Assembly (NCBI GenBank): GCA_965644315.1
Contig: CBFFRQ010000068.1
Coordinates: forward strand, 1,302,001 to 1,366,000
From: Caecitellus pseudoparvulus
Taxonomy: Eukaryota; Bigyra: Bicosoecida
Reading direction: 5' to 3'
Length of the DNA stretch: 64,000 nt
Shown: one piece after another, positions 61,845-64,000 of the stretch
How the letters are laid out: each line of letters begins with the position of its first letter
How positions within the stretch are numbered: the first letter of the stretch is position 1
Notes under the pieces: model-generated
Database searches by the model: none
What the model saw: the letters and a program-made list of their open reading frames with translations, nothing else
What the model was told of the DNA's origin: nothing
Program-made: the position numbers and the translations under genes

Positions 61845-63971
61845 TCAGGTGGGAAGCGCTGGCAGCATGGCAGTTGACAGCGTCGAGACGTCGGCCCAGA
61901 GCAAGCGGTGGTGATTCTGTTTTTCTGACGAGTCGCACGCCCAGGGGTCCATGCGCACGTCACTGCCATGTGCAGGCCAGCAAGGCATGGTTTTGATGAC
62001 GGCAGGTGCTGCTCCTTCCAGGTCGCAAGATTGCACAACCACGGCCAAAGTGTCCGGGTGCAGGCCAGGCAAGTCGGCAGGAGTCTCCTGCGTCGCGCTC
62101 CCGTCAGGCGCTGCCCCGAGAAGGCTGTGCAGCAGGCTGTGGGGCAGCAAGGCTGCTTTTCTCAGCGCTTTAATGCAGTCACCCCCCTCACTTGTCGTCT
62201 GCTCTTGTATCACCGCACTTGCTAGTGCCGCAGCGTGCAAGCTTTGCAAGCATGCCGCAGGGAGCAAGCGGAGCGTGGCATCATCCACTGCTCGCGAGCG
62301 CCTGGGACAGCAAGCTGTTGCAGCAGACTCAATCAGCAGCCCTCGTGCCATGAGCGCCACCAGGTCAGACCCTCGTGCTCTGGAGCCAATAGCCATGTGA
62401 GCAGAAGTGTCGGAGGTGGCGTTGTCGTGTTGCCCGGGTTGTGAGAAGACAGCTCCTAGATCCGCAGGCTGAGGCGTTGACGTACCTGACAGGGCAGCAT
62501 TTATAATTGCGGAAGTGGAGGTGAAGACGTCCTGTACTGCTCCTGCCAACGGCGCGGGTAATGTATCTGGAAGCAATTCTAGCTCTGCGGCAGCGGTGCC
62601 TTGCCCCTTGCGCTGAGGCAGAAGAAGCGCCGCAGGGGTCCGCTTCATCGAGGAAACATTCGTGCAAGTGCACGCTCGCAGCAGCGCCAATGCTCCCACC
62701 AGAGCTGTCCAAACCTGCACCCAGCGACCGAAGGGCACAGCATGCAGTGCTTCGTTCCATGCCTGCAGCGCACTCAGAATGCGAGCAGGGTCCAGTCTGG
62801 GTGCCTTGGCTCCGACGACACATGCACTGCAATGCAGGCGAGTCTGGGCCAAAGCGATGGCCTGCAGCAAGGGAGCAGCAAGGGGCAAGCCTAGCCAGCC
62901 GCTACCGAACGCCTCAGTCAGGTGCGATGGCGAGACCCGGAGGCCGGGGCCTGTGCCGCCCCATCGCACTGTGAACGACTCCCCTGGATGGGTAGCCGGA
63001 GGTGCAAGTTGAAAGGCTGCCGCAGACGCCATGATGCTGAGCAAGCTGCTCTGTCGCACGCTGGGCTGGGGGGCTGCCATGGCCAGCACGGCTAGGGTCG
63101 GCAGCGAGGACTCCAACTCGACCTTTGCAGGTCGCTGCAGTTGTAAGCACGAGTCTGGCACCGGGGGGTCTTGTGGTGGGGCAGGGGAGTCTTCTCGAAT
63201 TTTAAAATGTTGAGTGTTGTGTCCGGCAGCCGTCGCGCGCTGTGGCGAGGGGGCTGTGGCGGGCGAGGACGGAGCCCCTCTGCCTGCGTGCACGGCAGCA
63301 TGTGCTGGCGCCACCACTTCCACCTCGAGCACGACATTAGGCCCCCCACCCACCGCGCTCTGCGTGGTTGGAGCGCTGATGCTGTCCTCAGCCTTCTCAG
63401 GTGTGCCAGTGCTGATGGAGGAGTCAGGCTCGACGTCAGAGCTCTCGGTCTCGGCTGGCGAGGGCAGTGTGCTGTGGGTAGTGGGGGATGGTTCCGCAGA
63501 AGATGGAGACGGGGACTTCACCGCCATCGCTGCAGGTGCAAGGGGTGAGGAGGCACCCCTCTGCTTTCCAGAGGACGGAGCAGCACTGACCTCCTGGCCA
63601 CGGTTACGTCGGCGCGGACTTCGACGACGACGGCGGCTAAGCGCTGCCCGCTGCGCGCGGAGCTCCTCCTCCCAAGCAATGGCTTGAGAGTACTCTGTCG
63701 GTTTCACGCGGCGACTGGTGCGGCGGGATTTTCGCCGCCCATGCTCGTCGATGGTGGACGCTTGCAAGTTGAGGATGTCAGAGCAGCGTACCCAAGACGG
63801 GCTGAAACCTCTCCAATCCCACTGCACCTTGTACTCTTCCGCAGCGTCATCACCAATGCGAACATCCAGCACTGTAGCTGGGTAGATATTGGATCCGTGA
63901 TTCACCTGCACCTGGTCACCGATCGAATGCTCTGGGATTGGTGCGGGGAAGGGGCAGCATTGCAGCATGGG
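61845..63971 (-). CDS. Tudor-knot/chromo-barrel protein, 5' end unresolved
   Basis: The minus-strand open frame runs from near the window edge to the TGA at 61845-61847. The first supported segment (IGDQVQVNHGSNIYPATVLD ... EEYKVQWDWRGFSPSWVRCSDIL) is a Tudor-knot or chromo-barrel fold like those of MRG15, MSL3 and MYST acetyltransferases, which read histone methylation or bind RNA. A basic stretch RRRRRSPRRRNRG follows, then a Ser/Pro/Ala-rich linker and a ~400-residue helical C-terminal region that I cannot assign. The ATG at 63971 may lie in an intron: an acceptor-like CCAG stands just before AGCATTCG at ~63932, so earlier exons may lie beyond the window. Only 2 nt separate its stop from that of BUD31. 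Confidence 0.6.
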   Translation of the reverse strand, partial: PMLQCCPFPAPIPEHSIGDQVQVNHGSNIYPATVLDVRIGDDAAEEYKVQWDWRGFSPSWVRCSDILNLQASTIDEHGRRKSRRTSRRVKPTEYSQAIAWEEELRAQRAALSRRRRRSPRRRNRGQEVSAAPSSGKQRGASSPLAPAAMAVKSPSPSSAEPSPTTHSTLPSPAETESSDVEPDSSISTGTPEKAEDSISAPTTQSAVGGGPNVVLEVEVVAPAHAAVHAGRGAPSSPATAPSPQRATAAGHNTQHFKIREDSPAPPQDPPVPDSCLQLQRPAKVELESSLPTLAVLAMAAPQPSVRQSSLLSIMASAAAFQLAPPATHPGESFTVRWGGTGPGLRVSPSHLTEAFGSGWLGLPLAAPLLQAIALAQTRLHCSACVVGAKAPRLDPARILSALQAWNEALHAVPFGRWVQVWTALVGALALLRACTCTNVSSMKRTPAALLLPQRKGQGTAAAELELLPDTLPAPLAGAVQDVFTSTSAIINAALSGTSTPQPADLGAVFSQPGQHDNATSDTSAHMAIGSRARGSDLVALMARGLLIESAATACCPRRSRAVDDATLRLLPAACLQSLHAAALASAVIQEQTTSEGGDCIKALRKAALLPHSLLHSLLGAAPDGSATQETPADLPGLHPDTLAVVVQSCDLEGAAPAVIKTMPCWPAHGSDVRMDPWACDSSEKQNHHRLLWADVSTLSTAMLPALPT

Positions 63972-64000
63972 CGGCAAGCAATTTCCGCGCTCCTGCTCCC

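Overview
The window looks like nuclear DNA of a compact-genome, flagellated unicellular eukaryote. Most genes are split by short introns (mostly 63-140 nt; about 350 nt in one ribosomal protein gene) that open with GTGAGT, GTGCGT or GTAAGT and close with CAG. The protein set is purely eukaryotic: eL34, uL13, gamma-SNAP, RIO kinase, BUD31, CDK, prenyltransferase, TGS1. IFT27 implies a cilium. Base composition is moderately GC-rich. The N-terminus and tail of uL13 (start MFEK, ending in an Ala/Lys helix) remind me of stramenopile homologues. That lineage guess is a weak inference from memory and should be tested with the ribosomal proteins. No bacterial, viral or transposon gene was recognised.

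Layout. 1-6962: WD40 protein (+), UTP5/WDR43 (-), gamma-SNAP (-), eL34 (+), IFT27 (-). 6963-10517: a 3.5 kb AT-richer stretch without a supportable gene. 10518-12107: a protein with repeated T-F-x-P motifs (+). 12134-26880: a giant minus-strand gene whose N-terminal third has a SAM-like domain and several Tudor-like folds, followed by 46 nearly identical 237-bp (79-residue) Tudor-like repeats. 27267-30426: prenyltransferase alpha subunit (+), tRNA-Ala (-), TGS1 cap hypermethylase (+). 30809-40215: a 1,650-residue coiled-coil protein (+), an SLC49-type transporter (-), a CDK5/PHO85-type PSTAIRE kinase (-) and uL13 (-). 40666-49888: an URB2/NPA2-like protein (+), a PH-like protein with a Gly-rich minisatellite (+), a small unknown gene (+) and a WBP11-domain protein (-). 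50201-63971: an unknown leucine-zipper protein (-), RIOK3-type kinase (+), a long STYX-like pseudophosphatase (-), a coiled-coil protein (+), ICMT (-), BUD31 with a long tail (+), and a Tudor-knot/chromo-barrel protein (-) that runs to the window edge.

Gene arrangement is strikingly tight. Convergent neighbours end within 1-32 nt of each other, and in one case their coding regions overlap by 35 nt. Divergent neighbours share 300-500 nt promoters. Functionally the window is rich in RNA and ribosome work (UTP5, URB2-like, RIOK3, two ribosomal proteins, TGS1, BUD31, WBP11). It also holds two steps of CaaX protein processing (prenyltransferase alpha and ICMT) and several known or candidate ciliary/centrosomal genes. 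The most remarkable element is the 46-copy Tudor-like array. All exon models were built by eye from splice sites, frame and family alignment from memory; no search was run.
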